Made by a program: the position numbers and the translations under genes. From NCBI RefSeq assembly GCF_050586465.1, contig NZ_JBOCEG010000002.1:186001-250000 (forward strand): a stretch of DNA of 64,000 nt, read 5' to 3'. Below the pieces are notes generated by a model that saw only the letters and a program-made list of their open reading frames with translations, was not told where the DNA came from and ran no database searches. Below are positions 14,551 through 23,803 of this stretch, one piece after another. The stretch comes from CAJXYS01 sp913063035 (lineage in GTDB: Bacteria > Pseudomonadota > Alphaproteobacteria > Rhodobacterales > Rhodobacteraceae). Position 1 is the first letter of the stretch. The number at the start of each line of letters is the position of its first letter.

Positions 14551-16038
14551 ATGACCACGGACCGGGCAGAGACCAGGACACTCCACGCGCTCGGTCTGCC
14601 CGAGGGCGGGCCGCGGCGCGTCACCGGGCTGTCGGTGGACAGCCGCGACACCAGGCCGGGCCATCTTTTCGCCGCGCTGCCGGGCACGCGGGTGCACGGG
14701 GCGGAGTTCATTTCCTACGCGCTGCGCATGGGGGCGGCGGCGGTGCTGACCGATTCCGAGGGCGCCGCCATCGCCGCCGAGGCGCTGGCCGAAAGCGACG
14801 CGACGCTGGTGCTGTCCGAGGATCCGCGCCTGGCGCTGGCCAGGGCCGCGGCGCGATGGTTCGACCGCCAGCCCGAGGTGGCCGTCGCGGTGACCGGGAC
14901 GAACGGCAAGACCTCGGTGGCCAGCTTCACCCGCCAGATCTGGACGGTGCTCGGGCGTGCGGCGTCCAACATGGGCACCACCGGGATCGAGGGGGCCTTT
15001 TCCGCGCCGCTCGCCCACACCACCCCCGAGCCGATCACGCTGCATCGGGCGCTGGCCCGGATGGCCGATGCCGGCGTCACCCATGTCGCGATGGAGGCCT
15101 CGAGCCACGGGCTGGAACAGCGCCGGGTCGACGGGGTGCACCTGGCCGCCGCGGCCTTCAGCAATTTCAGCCAGGATCACCTCGACTATCACGGCAGCTT
15201 CGACGCCTATTTCGCCGCGAAAGCGGGGCTTTTCACCCGCGTCCTGCCCGATGACGGGGGCGCGGTCATCAATATCGACGATCCGAAAGGCCCGGTCATG
15301 GCGGCGCTTGCCACCTCGCGCGGGCAGCGCCTGCTGACGGTGGGCCGCGCCGACAATGCCGATCTCCGGATCGAGAGCCAGCGCTTCGACGCGACCGGCC
15401 AGGAGCTGCGCTTCCGCTGGCAGGGCCAGGCGCGGCAGCTGCGGCTGGGGCTGATCGGCGGCTTCCAGGCGCAGAACGCGCTGCTGGCGGCGGGGCTGGC
15501 CATCGCCGCGGCCGAGGCCCCCGACGCGGTCTTCGGCGCGCTCGGCCACCTGTCGACCGTGCGCGGACGGATGGAACTGGCGGCCACGCGCGAGAACGGC
15601 GCGGCCGTCTTCGTCGACTATGCCCACACGCCGGATGCGCTGGCCACGGCGCTGCAGGCGCTGCGCCCGCACGTCATGGGGCGGCTCATCGTCGTCTTCG
15701 GCGCCGGCGGCGACCGCGACCGTACCAAGCGCCCGCTCATGGGGCAGGCTGCGGCGGATCACGCCGATCTCGCCTTCGTCACCGACGACAATCCGCGGAC
15801 GGAGGATCCCGCCGCGATCCGTGCCGAGATCATGGCCGCCTGTCCCGAGGCGGTCGAGGTGCATGACCGGGCCGAGGCGATCCTGCGCGGCGTCGACGCG
15901 CTGCAGCCGGGCGACGCGCTGCTGATCGCCGGCAAGGGGCACGAGACCGGCCAGGTCGTGGGCGAGGATGTCTTCCCCTTCGACGATGTCGAGCAGGCCA
16001 GCATGGCGGTCGCCGCGCTTGACGGGAGGGTCGCGTGA
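14551..16038 (+). CDS. murE: UDP-MurNAc-L-Ala-D-Glu:meso-diaminopimelate ligase
   Basis: 495 residues, Mur ligase in the cytoplasm. The ATP loop TGTNGKTSVASF lies at about residue 114, the central domain has NFSQDHLDYHGS with the lysine-containing AAKAGLF segment, and the C-terminal domain has DYAHTPDAL. The motif DNPRTEDP (about residue 412) is the known marker for enzymes that add meso-diaminopimelate rather than lysine, so the peptidoglycan is DAP type. It starts 22 bp after ftsI and overlaps murF by four bases. Confidence 0.96.
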   Translation: MTTDRAETRTLHALGLPEGGPRRVTGLSVDSRDTRPGHLFAALPGTRVHGAEFISYALRMGAAAVLTDSEGAAIAAEALAESDATLVLSEDPRLALARAAARWFDRQPEVAVAVTGTNGKTSVASFTRQIWTVLGRAASNMGTTGIEGAFSAPLAHTTPEPITLHRALARMADAGVTHVAMEASSHGLEQRRVDGVHLAAAAFSNFSQDHLDYHGSFDAYFAAKAGLFTRVLPDDGGAVINIDDPKGPVMAALATSRGQRLLTVGRADNADLRIESQRFDATGQELRFRWQGQARQLRLGLIGGFQAQNALLAAGLAIAAAEAPDAVFGALGHLSTVRGRMELAATRENGAAVFVDYAHTPDALATALQALRPHVMGRLIVVFGAGGDRDRTKRPLMGQAAADHADLAFVTDDNPRTEDPAAIRAEIMAACPEAVEVHDRAEAILRGVDALQPGDALLIAGKGHETGQVVGEDVFPFDDVEQASMAVAALDGRVA

Positions 16039-17486
16039 GCGCGCCGCTCTGGACAGCGGCCGAGGCCGCGGCGGCCACCGGCGGCACGGTCAACGGCGAC
16101 TGGCAGGCGACGGGCGTCTCCATCGATACGCGGAGCCTGGCGCCGGGCGATCTCTTCGTGGCGCTGACGGATCGGCGCGACGGCCACGACTTCGTCGCCG
16201 ACGCGCTGGCGCGCGGCGCGGCCGCCGCCATGGTCTCGCGCCATCCCGAGGGCGTCGCCGCGGATGCGCCGCTTCTCGTGGTGCCGGACGTGCTGGAAGG
16301 GCTGGCCGCGCTCGGCCGTGCGGGGCGCGCGCGCAGCGCGGCGCGGGTCGTTGGCATCACCGGCTCGGTCGGCAAGACCTCGACAAAGGAAATGCTGGCC
16401 GCCGTCCTCGGCGCGCAGGGCCGGACCCACGCCGCGGAAAAGAGCTACAACAACCACTGGGGCGTGCCCCTGACGCTGGCGCGGCTGCCGCGGGACGCGG
16501 ATTTCGCGGTGATCGAGATCGGCATGAATCGCCCCGGCGAGATCGCGCCGCTGTCGCGGCTCGCGCGGCCCCACGTGGCCCTGATCACCACGGTTGCGCC
16601 GGCCCATCTCGAGGCCTTCGAGAGCATCGAGGGCATCGCCCGCGAAAAGGCCGACATCGTCGCGGGGCTCGAACCCGGCGGTATCGCGGTACTGAACGCC
16701 GACATCGACACGCTGCCGATCCTGCGCGCCCGCGCGGCAGAGGCCGGCGCGCGGATCCGAAGCTTCGGGATCGGCGCCGTGGCGGATATCCGCGGCCTTT
16801 CGGTCACGCTCGCGGCGGACGCGACGGTCGTGAAGGCGCGGATGGACGGCGCCGAGCTCATGTTCAAGATCGCGAGCCCGGGGCGGCATTTCGCGATGAA
16901 CGCGCTGGGCGTGCTCGGCGCGGTGGAGGCGCTCGGGGCGGACACGGCGCTTGCCGCGGTGGCGCTGGCGCGCTGGGCGCCGCCCGCGGGACGCGGCGAC
17001 CGGGCCCGGGTCCAGCTCGATCTTTACGACGAGGCGGCAGGTTTCGACCTCATCGACGACGCCTTCAACGCCAACCCGGCCTCGATGGCCGCGGCCCTGG
17101 ACGTGCTGGCCGCGGCCGATCCCGTGGACGGGGTGGGCCGGGTCTCGCGGGGGCGGCGCATCGCGGTGCTGGGCGACATGCTGGAACTGGGCGCGGGCGA
17201 AATGGCCGCCCATGCGGCGCTGGCCGGGGAGCCATCGATGGCCGCCGTCGCCAGGGTGCACTGCGTGGGACCGCGGATGAGAAGCCTCTGGGAGGCGCTG
17301 CCGCAAGATCAGCGCGGGGCCTGGGTGGAGACCGCCGAGGACCTGGCCGCGCGCGCCCATACCCTGGCCGACCCCGGCGATGTCGTGCTGGTCAAGGGGT
17401 CCAAGGGTTCGCGGGTGAGCCTCGTCGTTGACGCGCTCCGGAAACTGGGGCAAGCCACCCCGAACCAAGACCGGGGGACCGAGTGA
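16035..17486 (+). CDS. murF: UDP-MurNAc-tripeptide:D-Ala-D-Ala ligase
   Basis: 483 residues. It starts with GTG inside a GTGA overlap with murE. N-terminal SIDTRSLAPGDLFVAL is typical of MurF, followed by the ATP loop GSVGKTSTKEML (about residue 109), EKSYNNHWGVPLTL, the IEIGMNRPGEI central motif and the C-terminal DDAFNANPASM. It completes the UDP-MurNAc-pentapeptide. A short proline-poor insertion in the C-terminal domain does not disturb any motif. It abuts mraY with no intergenic gap. Confidence 0.95.
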   Translation: MSAPLWTAAEAAAATGGTVNGDWQATGVSIDTRSLAPGDLFVALTDRRDGHDFVADALARGAAAAMVSRHPEGVAADAPLLVVPDVLEGLAALGRAGRARSAARVVGITGSVGKTSTKEMLAAVLGAQGRTHAAEKSYNNHWGVPLTLARLPRDADFAVIEIGMNRPGEIAPLSRLARPHVALITTVAPAHLEAFESIEGIAREKADIVAGLEPGGIAVLNADIDTLPILRARAAEAGARIRSFGIGAVADIRGLSVTLAADATVVKARMDGAELMFKIASPGRHFAMNALGVLGAVEALGADTALAAVALARWAPPAGRGDRARVQLDLYDEAAGFDLIDDAFNANPASMAAALDVLAAADPVDGVGRVSRGRRIAVLGDMLELGAGEMAAHAALAGEPSMAAVARVHCVGPRMRSLWEALPQDQRGAWVETAEDLAARAHTLADPGDVVLVKGSKGSRVSLVVDALRKLGQATPNQDRGTE

Positions 17487-18572
17487 ATGCTCTACCTGCT
17501 GAGTGAACTGTCGGACGGCGGCGACCTGTTCAACCTGTTTCGATACATTACCTTCCGGGCGGGCGGCGCGTTCTTCACGGCGCTGATCTTCGGGTTCCTC
17601 TTCGGCCGTCCCCTCATCAACCTGCTCCGCAAGCGCCAGTCCAACGGCCAGCCGATCCGCGACGACGGGCCGGAAAGCCACATGCTGACCAAGAGCGGCA
17701 CGCCGACCATGGGCGGGGTGCTGATCCTGGGCGCGCTGGTGGTCTCGACCCTGCTCTGGACGCGGCTCGATAATCCCTATGTGTGGATCGTGCTCTTCGT
17801 GACCATCGCCTTCGGGCTGGTGGGGTTCGTGGATGACTACCAGAAGGTCAGCCAGAACAATCACAAGGGCGTGCCGGGCAAGGTGCGGCTCGCGCTCGGT
17901 TTCCTGATCGCGGCGATCGCCGGCGGCGCGGCGGCCTGGGTGCACCCGGCCGAGCTGACCAACCAGCTGGCGCTGCCGGTCTTCAAGGACGTGCTGGTCA
18001 ATCTGGGGCTGCTCTTCGTGCCCTTCGCCATGATCGTGATCGTGGGCGCGGCCAACGCGGTGAACCTCACCGACGGGCTGGACGGCCTCGCCATCATGCC
18101 GGTGATGATCGCGGCCGGAACGCTGGGGGTGATCGCCTACGCCGTCGGTCGGGTCGATTTCACCGAGTATCTCGACGTCCACTACGTGCCCGGCACCGGC
18201 GAGATCCTGATCTTCACCGCCGGGCTGATCGGCGGCGGGCTCGGCTTCCTGTGGTACAACGCGCCCCCCGCGGCGGTCTTCATGGGCGATACCGGCTCGC
18301 TCGCGCTGGGCGGCGCCCTCGGCGCGATCGCGGTGGCGACCAAGCACGAGATCGTTCTGGCCATCGTCGGCGGGCTTTTCGTGGTCGAGGCGCTCTCGGT
18401 CATCATCCAGGTGCTCTATTTCAAGCGCACCGGCAAACGGGTCTTCCTGATGGCGCCGATCCACCACCATTTCGAGAAGAAGGGCTGGGCGGAAAGCCAG
18501 ATCGTCGTCCGCTTCTGGATTATCGCGCTGATCCTGGCGCTGATCGGTCTCGCCACGCTCAAGGTGCGGTGA
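17487..18572 (+). CDS. mraY: Phospho-N-acetylmuramoyl-pentapeptide transferase
   Basis: 361 residues with ten predicted membrane segments. It transfers phospho-MurNAc-pentapeptide to undecaprenyl phosphate (lipid I synthesis) on the inner face of the membrane. Diagnostic cytoplasmic loops are present: KSGTPTMGGVLIL, FVDDYQKVSQNNHKGVPGK with the Asp-Asp pair, NLTDGLDGLAI, FMGDTGSLALGG and the C-terminal MAPIHHHFEKKGW. It starts immediately after the murF stop. Confidence 0.97.
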   Translation: MLYLLSELSDGGDLFNLFRYITFRAGGAFFTALIFGFLFGRPLINLLRKRQSNGQPIRDDGPESHMLTKSGTPTMGGVLILGALVVSTLLWTRLDNPYVWIVLFVTIAFGLVGFVDDYQKVSQNNHKGVPGKVRLALGFLIAAIAGGAAAWVHPAELTNQLALPVFKDVLVNLGLLFVPFAMIVIVGAANAVNLTDGLDGLAIMPVMIAAGTLGVIAYAVGRVDFTEYLDVHYVPGTGEILIFTAGLIGGGLGFLWYNAPPAAVFMGDTGSLALGGALGAIAVATKHEIVLAIVGGLFVVEALSVIIQVLYFKRTGKRVFLMAPIHHHFEKKGWAESQIVVRFWIIALILALIGLATLKVR

Positions 18573-18573
18573 C

Positions 18574-19986
18574 ATGATCGCGGTCCGCGAATATGCCGGC
18601 CGGCGCGTGGCGGTGCTGGGGCTCGGGCGCTCGGGCCTCGCGGTGGCGCGCGCGCTGGCGGCCGGCGGCGCCGAGGCCCTGGTCTGGGACGACAGCGCCG
18701 AGGCGCGCGCCCGTGCCGAGGAGGCGGGCCACACGCTTCATGATCTCACCCGGCAGGGTGCCTTCGAGGACGTCGCCTGCCTGGTTGTCTCGCCCGGCAT
18801 CCCGCATCTCTACCCCGGGCCGCACCGGGTCATCGCCGCCGCCTGGGACGCCGGCGTGCCGGTCGACAACGATATCGGGCTGTTCTTCCGGGCCTTCGCG
18901 GACGACGACTGGGCGCGCATGGACCAGCCGCCGCGCGTCGTCGCGGTGACGGGATCCAACGGCAAGTCGACCACGGCCGCGCTGATCGCGCATCTTCTCG
19001 CCGAGGCCGGCCGCCCGGTCCAGCTTGCCGGCAATATCGGGCGGGGCGTCTTCGACATCGATCCGCCGCAGGACGGCGAGATCGTGGTGCTGGAGCTGTC
19101 CAGCTACCAGACCGAGCTGGCCCGCGCCCTGACCCCCGACATCGCGGTGTTCCTGAACCTCAGCGCCGATCACCTCGACCGCCATGGCGGCATGGGTGGC
19201 TATTTCGCCGCCAAGCGGCGTCTCTTCGCCGAGGGCGGGCCGGACCGCGCGGTGATCGGCGTGGACGAGGACGAGGGACGCTACCTTGCCAACCAGATGG
19301 CCGAGGCGCCCGAGGATCTGTGCGTGATCCGCATCTCGGCCGCGCGCAAGCTCCCGGGGCCGGGGTGGTCGGTCTTCGCGCGCAAGGGCTTTCTCTCCGA
19401 GTGGCGCAAGGGACGGCAGGTGGGCGCGATCGACCTGCGCGAGATCCCCGGGCTGCCGGGCGCGCACAACCACCAGAACGCCTGCGCGGCCTACGCCGTG
19501 GCGCGCACGCTGGGGCTCGCGCCGAAGACCGTCGCGGCGGGCCTTGCCAGCTTCCGTGGCCTGCCCCATCGCAGCCAGCTCGTGGGAGAGGCCGGCGGCG
19601 TGCGCTTCGTCAACGATTCCAAGGCCACCAATGCCGAGAGCGCGGCGCAGGCGCTGAAGGCGTTTCCGCGCATTCGCTGGATCGCCGGCGGGCTGGCCAA
19701 GGAGGGCGGCCTCGGCGCGGCGCTGGGGGCGCTCGACACTGTCGCCAAGGCCTACCTGATCGGCCATGACGCCCGCGATTTCGCGCTTGCGCTGGCCGAT
19801 ATCCCGCACGAGGTCTGCGAAACGATGGAGGCCGCCGTCACCCGCGCGGCCGCGGAAGCGGAACCGGGCGACACGGTGTTGCTGGCGCCGGCGGCGGCGA
19901 GCTTCGATCAATATCCCGATTTCGAGGCCCGCGGCGCCGATTTCACCGCCCGCGTCGAAGCCTGGATCGCGTCCCGGCGCGACTGA
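18574..19986 (+). CDS. murD: UDP-N-acetylmuramoyl-L-alanine:D-glutamate ligase
   Basis: 470 residues. The N-terminal Rossmann-like nucleotide domain reads VAVLGLGRSGLAVAR. The ATP loop TGSNGKSTTAALI is at about residue 126, followed by ELSSYQTEL, LNLSADHLDRHG with the lysine in AAKRRLF, and the C-terminal VNDSKATNAES. It adds D-glutamate to UDP-MurNAc-L-alanine. One base separates it from mraY. It is the last gene before the cluster is broken by an opposite-strand flavoprotein. Confidence 0.96.
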   Translation: MIAVREYAGRRVAVLGLGRSGLAVARALAAGGAEALVWDDSAEARARAEEAGHTLHDLTRQGAFEDVACLVVSPGIPHLYPGPHRVIAAAWDAGVPVDNDIGLFFRAFADDDWARMDQPPRVVAVTGSNGKSTTAALIAHLLAEAGRPVQLAGNIGRGVFDIDPPQDGEIVVLELSSYQTELARALTPDIAVFLNLSADHLDRHGGMGGYFAAKRRLFAEGGPDRAVIGVDEDEGRYLANQMAEAPEDLCVIRISAARKLPGPGWSVFARKGFLSEWRKGRQVGAIDLREIPGLPGAHNHQNACAAYAVARTLGLAPKTVAAGLASFRGLPHRSQLVGEAGGVRFVNDSKATNAESAAQALKAFPRIRWIAGGLAKEGGLGAALGALDTVAKAYLIGHDARDFALALADIPHEVCETMEAAVTRAAAEAEPGDTVLLAPAAASFDQYPDFEARGADFTARVEAWIASRRD

Positions 19987-20021
19987 GCGGCGGCGCGCAT
20001 GCGCGCGCCACGCCCTTTCTT

Positions 20022-20041
20022 GCGCGCCCTGCCGGGCGCGC
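20022..20041. terminator. GC hairpin between convergent murD and flavoprotein
   Basis: GCGCGCCC and GGGCGCGC pair around TGCC, 36 bases after murD. A second perfect hairpin GGCGCC-GAA-GGCGCC follows at 20127-20141. Neither has a U-tract. They may act as bidirectional transcript ends. Confidence 0.35.
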
Positions 20042-20042
20042 G

Positions 20043-20117
20043 GCCTCCGGCGGGGATACTTGTCCCACTTGGAGGCGGCGGTGTTTTCCAAGGGGCGGAA
20101 ATATCCCCGCCGGAGGC
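20043..20117. repeat. REP-like long inverted repeat with 16-bp perfect arms
   Basis: GCCTCCGGCGGGGATA (20043-20058) and its exact reverse complement (20102-20117) enclose 43 bases. From memory, intergenic elements with a GCCTCCGGCGGGGATA-type core are scattered in Rhodobacterales genomes. This copy lies between two convergent genes. Confidence 0.55.
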
Positions 20118-20157
20118 ATGGACTCCGGCGCCGAAGGCGCCCGCGCACGGGTGGCCG

Positions 20158-21375
20158 TCAGGCCCTGCGTTCGGCGATCGCGGTCCCCGCGGCCCATCCC
20201 GAGGACCAGGCCCATTGGAAGTTGTATCCGCCGAGCCACCCGGTCACGTCCACGACCTCGCCGATGAAGAAGAGACCGGGCAGATGGCGCGATTCCATCG
20301 TCTTGGACGAGAGCCCGGAGGTGTCGATGCCGCCCGCGGTGACCTCGGCGGTGCGGTAGCCCTCGGTCCCGGTGGGGTGCACCTGCCAGCGGTCCAGGCG
20401 CGCCGCGAGGCGGTCGAGGGCCTCTGCCGGAAGATCCGCGACGTTGCCCGCCAGGCCCAGATCCCCCGTCACCGCCTCGGCAAGGCGCCGCGGCAGGTAT
20501 CCGGCCAGGACGGTCGCGACCTGCCGGCGCCCGGCCGTGTTGCGCGCGGCGACGAGGATGTCGCGGCTGTCCGCGCCGGGCAGGAGATCGATCTCCACCG
20601 GCGCGCCGTCGTGCCAGTAGGAACTCGCCTGCAGCGTCGCCGGGCCTGAGAGGCCGCGATGGGTGAACAGCAGCGCCTCCTCGAAGGCCGGTCCGCCGCC
20701 GGCACGCACCCGGGCCGGCGTGGCGACGCCGGCCAGCGCGCGGGCGGCGGCCAGCTCGGCACCGCCGAAGGTGAAGGGCACGAGGGCCGGGCACGGCGCG
20801 ATCAGCCGGTGACCGAAGCGTTCGGCCAGGTGATAGCCGTAGCCGGTGGCGCCCATCTTGGGGATCGACTTGCCGCCGGTGGCGACGACGAGCTGGCGCG
20901 CGGTCGCCGCGCGCCCGCCGCCCGCCCCGCCGAGGCGCAGGGTGAACCGCGCGCCGTCATGGCCGATCTCGTCGGCGGTCGTGCCGAGATGCAATTCGGC
21001 GCCGACCGCCGCCATCTCGTCGATCAGCAGCCGGATGATCTCCTTGGCGGAGCCGTTGCAGAAAAGCTGGCCCAGCGTCTTCTCGTGCCAGGCGATCCCG
21101 TGCCGGCCGACGAGGTCGATGAAATCCCACTGCGTGTAGCGGGCCAGCGCCGAGCGGGCGAAATGCGGATTGTCCGACAGGAAGGCCTCGGGCGCGGTGT
21201 GGAGATTGGTGAAGTTGCAGCGCCCCCCGCCCGAGATCCGGATCTTCTCGCCCGGGGCCTTGCCGTGTTCGATCACCGCCACGCGGCCGCCGTGCGCCGC
21301 CGCGTGGGCCGCGCACATCATCCCCGCCGCGCCCGCGCCGAGGATCACCGTGTCATATGTCTCCATGGCCGTCAT
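20158..21375 (-). CDS. HI0933/BaiN-family FAD flavoprotein (NAD(P)/FAD-dependent oxidoreductase)
   Basis: 405 residues. N-terminal FAD dinucleotide motif VILGAGAAGMMCA, then the family signature PGEKIRISGGGRCNFTN, KTLGQLFCNGSAK, VVATGGKSIPKMGATG and a C-terminal FFIGEVVDVTGWLGGYN, all typical of the HI0933-like family (TIGR00275). The physiological reaction of this family is not settled. The start at 21375 (MTAMETYD) has GAAGG five bases upstream; 21366 is an alternative. It is transcribed against the surrounding dcw genes and splits murD from ftsW, so it is not part of that operon. Shared control with ftsW is possible because the starts are only 147 bp apart. Confidence 0.9.
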   Translation of the reverse strand: MTAMETYDTVILGAGAAGMMCAAHAAAHGGRVAVIEHGKAPGEKIRISGGGRCNFTNLHTAPEAFLSDNPHFARSALARYTQWDFIDLVGRHGIAWHEKTLGQLFCNGSAKEIIRLLIDEMAAVGAELHLGTTADEIGHDGARFTLRLGGAGGGRAATARQLVVATGGKSIPKMGATGYGYHLAERFGHRLIAPCPALVPFTFGGAELAAARALAGVATPARVRAGGGPAFEEALLFTHRGLSGPATLQASSYWHDGAPVEIDLLPGADSRDILVAARNTAGRRQVATVLAGYLPRRLAEAVTGDLGLAGNVADLPAEALDRLAARLDRWQVHPTGTEGYRTAEVTAGGIDTSGLSSKTMESRHLPGLFFIGEVVDVTGWLGGYNFQWAWSSGWAAGTAIAERRA

Positions 21376-21522
21376 GCGCGCCTTCGAGCATGGATGCCGC
21401 GCCCCGGCAAGAGGGCATCGCCGGATCGGGCGAGATCGCGACTGGCGCGAAGGCCCGTTTGGCGCTATGCTGGCCCCAGACCCGGAAAACGGGCGACGGA
21501 CGAGGCAGTAAGGCGGTATCCC

Positions 21523-22689
21523 ATGACGGAAATGGTCTATGGCACAGTGGCCGCGCGGCCGGGCGAGCCCGTTCTGCCGCGCTGGTGGCGCACGGTGGAT
21601 CGCTGGTCGCTTTCGGCGATCCTTCTGCTGTTCGGCATCGGTATCCTGCTCGGGCTCGCGGCGTCCCCGCCGCTGGCGGCCAAGAACGGGTTCGAGCCCT
21701 TCTACTACGTGAAGAAACAGGCGGTGTTCGGCGGTGCGGCGTTGCTGGTGATGTTCGTGACCTCGATGATGTCGCCCAAGCTGGTGCGGCGCCTCGGCGT
21801 GCTGGGCTTCTTCATCGCCTTCGCGGGGCTGGCGCTGCTGCCCGTCTTCGGCACCGATTTCGGCAAGGGCGCGGTGCGCTGGTTTTCCCTCGGTTTCGGG
21901 TCGGTCCAGCCTTCGGAATTCCTGAAACCGGGCTTCATCGTGCTGGGCGCCTGGCTGATGGCCGCCTCGATGGAGATCAACGGCCCGCCCGGCAAGCTCT
22001 ACTCGCTCATCCTCGCGCTGATCATCGTGGCCTTCCTGGCCATGCAGCCCGATTTCGGCCAGGCGGTCCTGGTGCTGTTCGGCTGGGGCGTGATGTATTT
22101 CGTGGCCGGCGCGCCGCTGATCCTGCTGATCGGCCTGGCCGGCGCGGCGGTCTTCGCGGGCACGGTCGCCTATCAGAACTCCGAGCATTTCGCGCGGCGG
22201 ATCGACGGGTTCCTCTCGCCCGAGGTCGACCCGACCACCCAGATCGGCTACGCGACGAACGCCATCCAGGAGGGCGGCTTCTTCGGCGTGGGGGTCGGCG
22301 AGGGCACGGTGAAATGGTCGCTGCCGGACGCGCATACCGACTTCATCATCGCCGTCGCGGCAGAGGAATACGGGCTGGTGCTGGTGCTGTTCATCATCGC
22401 GCTTTACGCGGTGGTGACCGTCCGCTCGCTGTTTCGCCTGATGAAGGAGCGCGACCCCTTCATCAGGCTCGCGGGCACCGGCATCGCCTGTCTCTTCGGG
22501 CTGCAGGCCATCATCAACATGGGCGTGGCGGTGCGGCTGCTGCCGGCCAAGGGAATGACGCTGCCCTTCGTCTCGAACGGCGGATCTTCCCTGGTTGCGG
22601 GCGGCATCGCGATCGGTATGCTCCTGGCCTTCACCCGCAGCCGCCCTCAGGGCGAGATGAGCGATATCCTGCGCCGCAGCTGGCGCTAG
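21523..22689 (+). CDS. ftsW: Septal peptidoglycan glycosyltransferase FtsW
   Basis: 388 residues, SEDS family with about ten membrane helices. Polymerises lipid II at the septum together with FtsI. Visible family features: GSVQPSEFLKPGF (motif with the PSE core), MQPDFGQAVL with the conserved aspartate region, the long periplasmic loop AIQEGGFFGVGVGEG, LPDAHTDFI and the C-terminal LPFVSNGGSSL. ATG 21523 gives MTEMVYGT; no strong ribosome site is visible. It heads the second half of the dcw cluster and is divergent from the flavoprotein gene. Confidence 0.95.
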   Translation: MTEMVYGTVAARPGEPVLPRWWRTVDRWSLSAILLLFGIGILLGLAASPPLAAKNGFEPFYYVKKQAVFGGAALLVMFVTSMMSPKLVRRLGVLGFFIAFAGLALLPVFGTDFGKGAVRWFSLGFGSVQPSEFLKPGFIVLGAWLMAASMEINGPPGKLYSLILALIIVAFLAMQPDFGQAVLVLFGWGVMYFVAGAPLILLIGLAGAAVFAGTVAYQNSEHFARRIDGFLSPEVDPTTQIGYATNAIQEGGFFGVGVGEGTVKWSLPDAHTDFIIAVAAEEYGLVLVLFIIALYAVVTVRSLFRLMKERDPFIRLAGTGIACLFGLQAIINMGVAVRLLPAKGMTLPFVSNGGSSLVAGGIAIGMLLAFTRSRPQGEMSDILRRSWR

Positions 22690-22699
22690 AAAGGCCCGC

Positions 22700-23803
22700 A
22701 TGCACACGAACGCGCCGTTGCTGATCATCGCGGCCGGGGGAACCGGGGGGCACATGTTCCCCGCGCAGGCCCTGGCCGAGGAGATGCTGGCGCGCGGCTG
22801 GCGCGTCCGGCTGTCGACGGATGCGCGCGGCGCGCGGTACACCCATGGCTTTCCGTCCGAGGTCGAGGTCCGGGTCATGCCCTCGGCCACCTTCGCGCGC
22901 GGCGGGGCCCTGGCCAAGCTCGCCGCGCCGTTCCGCATCGCCGCCGGGGTGATCGGCGCGCTGGCGGCGATGCTGCGCGACCGCCCGGCGGTGGTCGCGG
23001 GGTTCGGCGGCTACCCGGCGATCCCGGCGATGGCCGCGGCCTGGGCGCTGCGCCTGCCGCGGATGATTCACGAACAGAACGGCGTGCTCGGCCGGGTCAA
23101 CGCGCTTTTCGCGAAACGGGTCGACCGGGTCGCCTGCGGCACATGGCCGACGGCGCTGCCGGCTGGGGTGGAGGCCGTTCATACCGGCAACCCCGTGCGC
23201 GGTGCGATCCGCGAGCGCGCGGGCGCGGGCTATATCCCGCCCGGCGACTACCCGATGAGCCTGCTGGCCATCGGCGGCAGCCAGGGCGCGCGGATCCTGG
23301 CCGACCTCGTGCCCGCCGCGGTGGCCGAACTGCCGGCGCCGCTGCGGGCGCATCTGCGGGTGGCGCAGCAGGCGCGCGAGGAAGATGTCGAACGCGTGCT
23401 CCGCGCCTACCGCGATCTCGGCATGGAGGCCGAGGTCGCGACCTTCTTCGCCGACGTGCCCCGCCGCCTGTCGGAGGCGCAGCTGGTGATCGCGCGGGCC
23501 GGGGCCTCGTCCGTGGCGGATATCTCGGTCGTCGGACGCCCGGCGATCCTGATCCCCTTCGCGGCCGCGACGGCGGATCACCAGACCGCGAACGCCCGCG
23601 GGCTGAAAGAGGCCGGCGCGGCGGTCGTGCTGGCTGAGGACGGGCTTGATGCCGGGCGGCTGGCGGAGCATATGCAGGCGATCCTGGGCGATCCGGACCG
23701 CGCGCGGCAGATGTCGGCGGCGGCGGTCTCGCAGGGACGGCCCGACGCGGCGGAGGCGCTGGCGGGCCTGGTCGAGGCGCTGGCCGGAAAGGACGAGGCA
23801 TGA
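22700..23803 (+). CDS. murG: UDP-GlcNAc:lipid I N-acetylglucosaminyltransferase
   Basis: 367 residues. GT-B glycosyltransferase that converts lipid I to lipid II at the inner membrane face. N-terminal glycine loop AAGGTGGHMFPAQAL, then GFGGYPAIPAM, HEQNGVLGRVN, the second-domain loop GGSQGARIL and the donor-binding RAGASSVADI with IPFAAATADHQTANA. It lies 10 bp after ftsW and overlaps murC by four bases. Confidence 0.97.
   Translation: MHTNAPLLIIAAGGTGGHMFPAQALAEEMLARGWRVRLSTDARGARYTHGFPSEVEVRVMPSATFARGGALAKLAAPFRIAAGVIGALAAMLRDRPAVVAGFGGYPAIPAMAAAWALRLPRMIHEQNGVLGRVNALFAKRVDRVACGTWPTALPAGVEAVHTGNPVRGAIRERAGAGYIPPGDYPMSLLAIGGSQGARILADLVPAAVAELPAPLRAHLRVAQQAREEDVERVLRAYRDLGMEAEVATFFADVPRRLSEAQLVIARAGASSVADISVVGRPAILIPFAAATADHQTANARGLKEAGAAVVLAEDGLDAGRLAEHMQAILGDPDRARQMSAAAVSQGRPDAAEALAGLVEALAGKDEA

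Noticed and set aside
15759..18734. A 991-codon open frame on the minus strand opposite murE, murF and mraY
   Set aside because: It runs across three well-recognised genes and has low-complexity Arg/His/Asp composition. It is a shadow.
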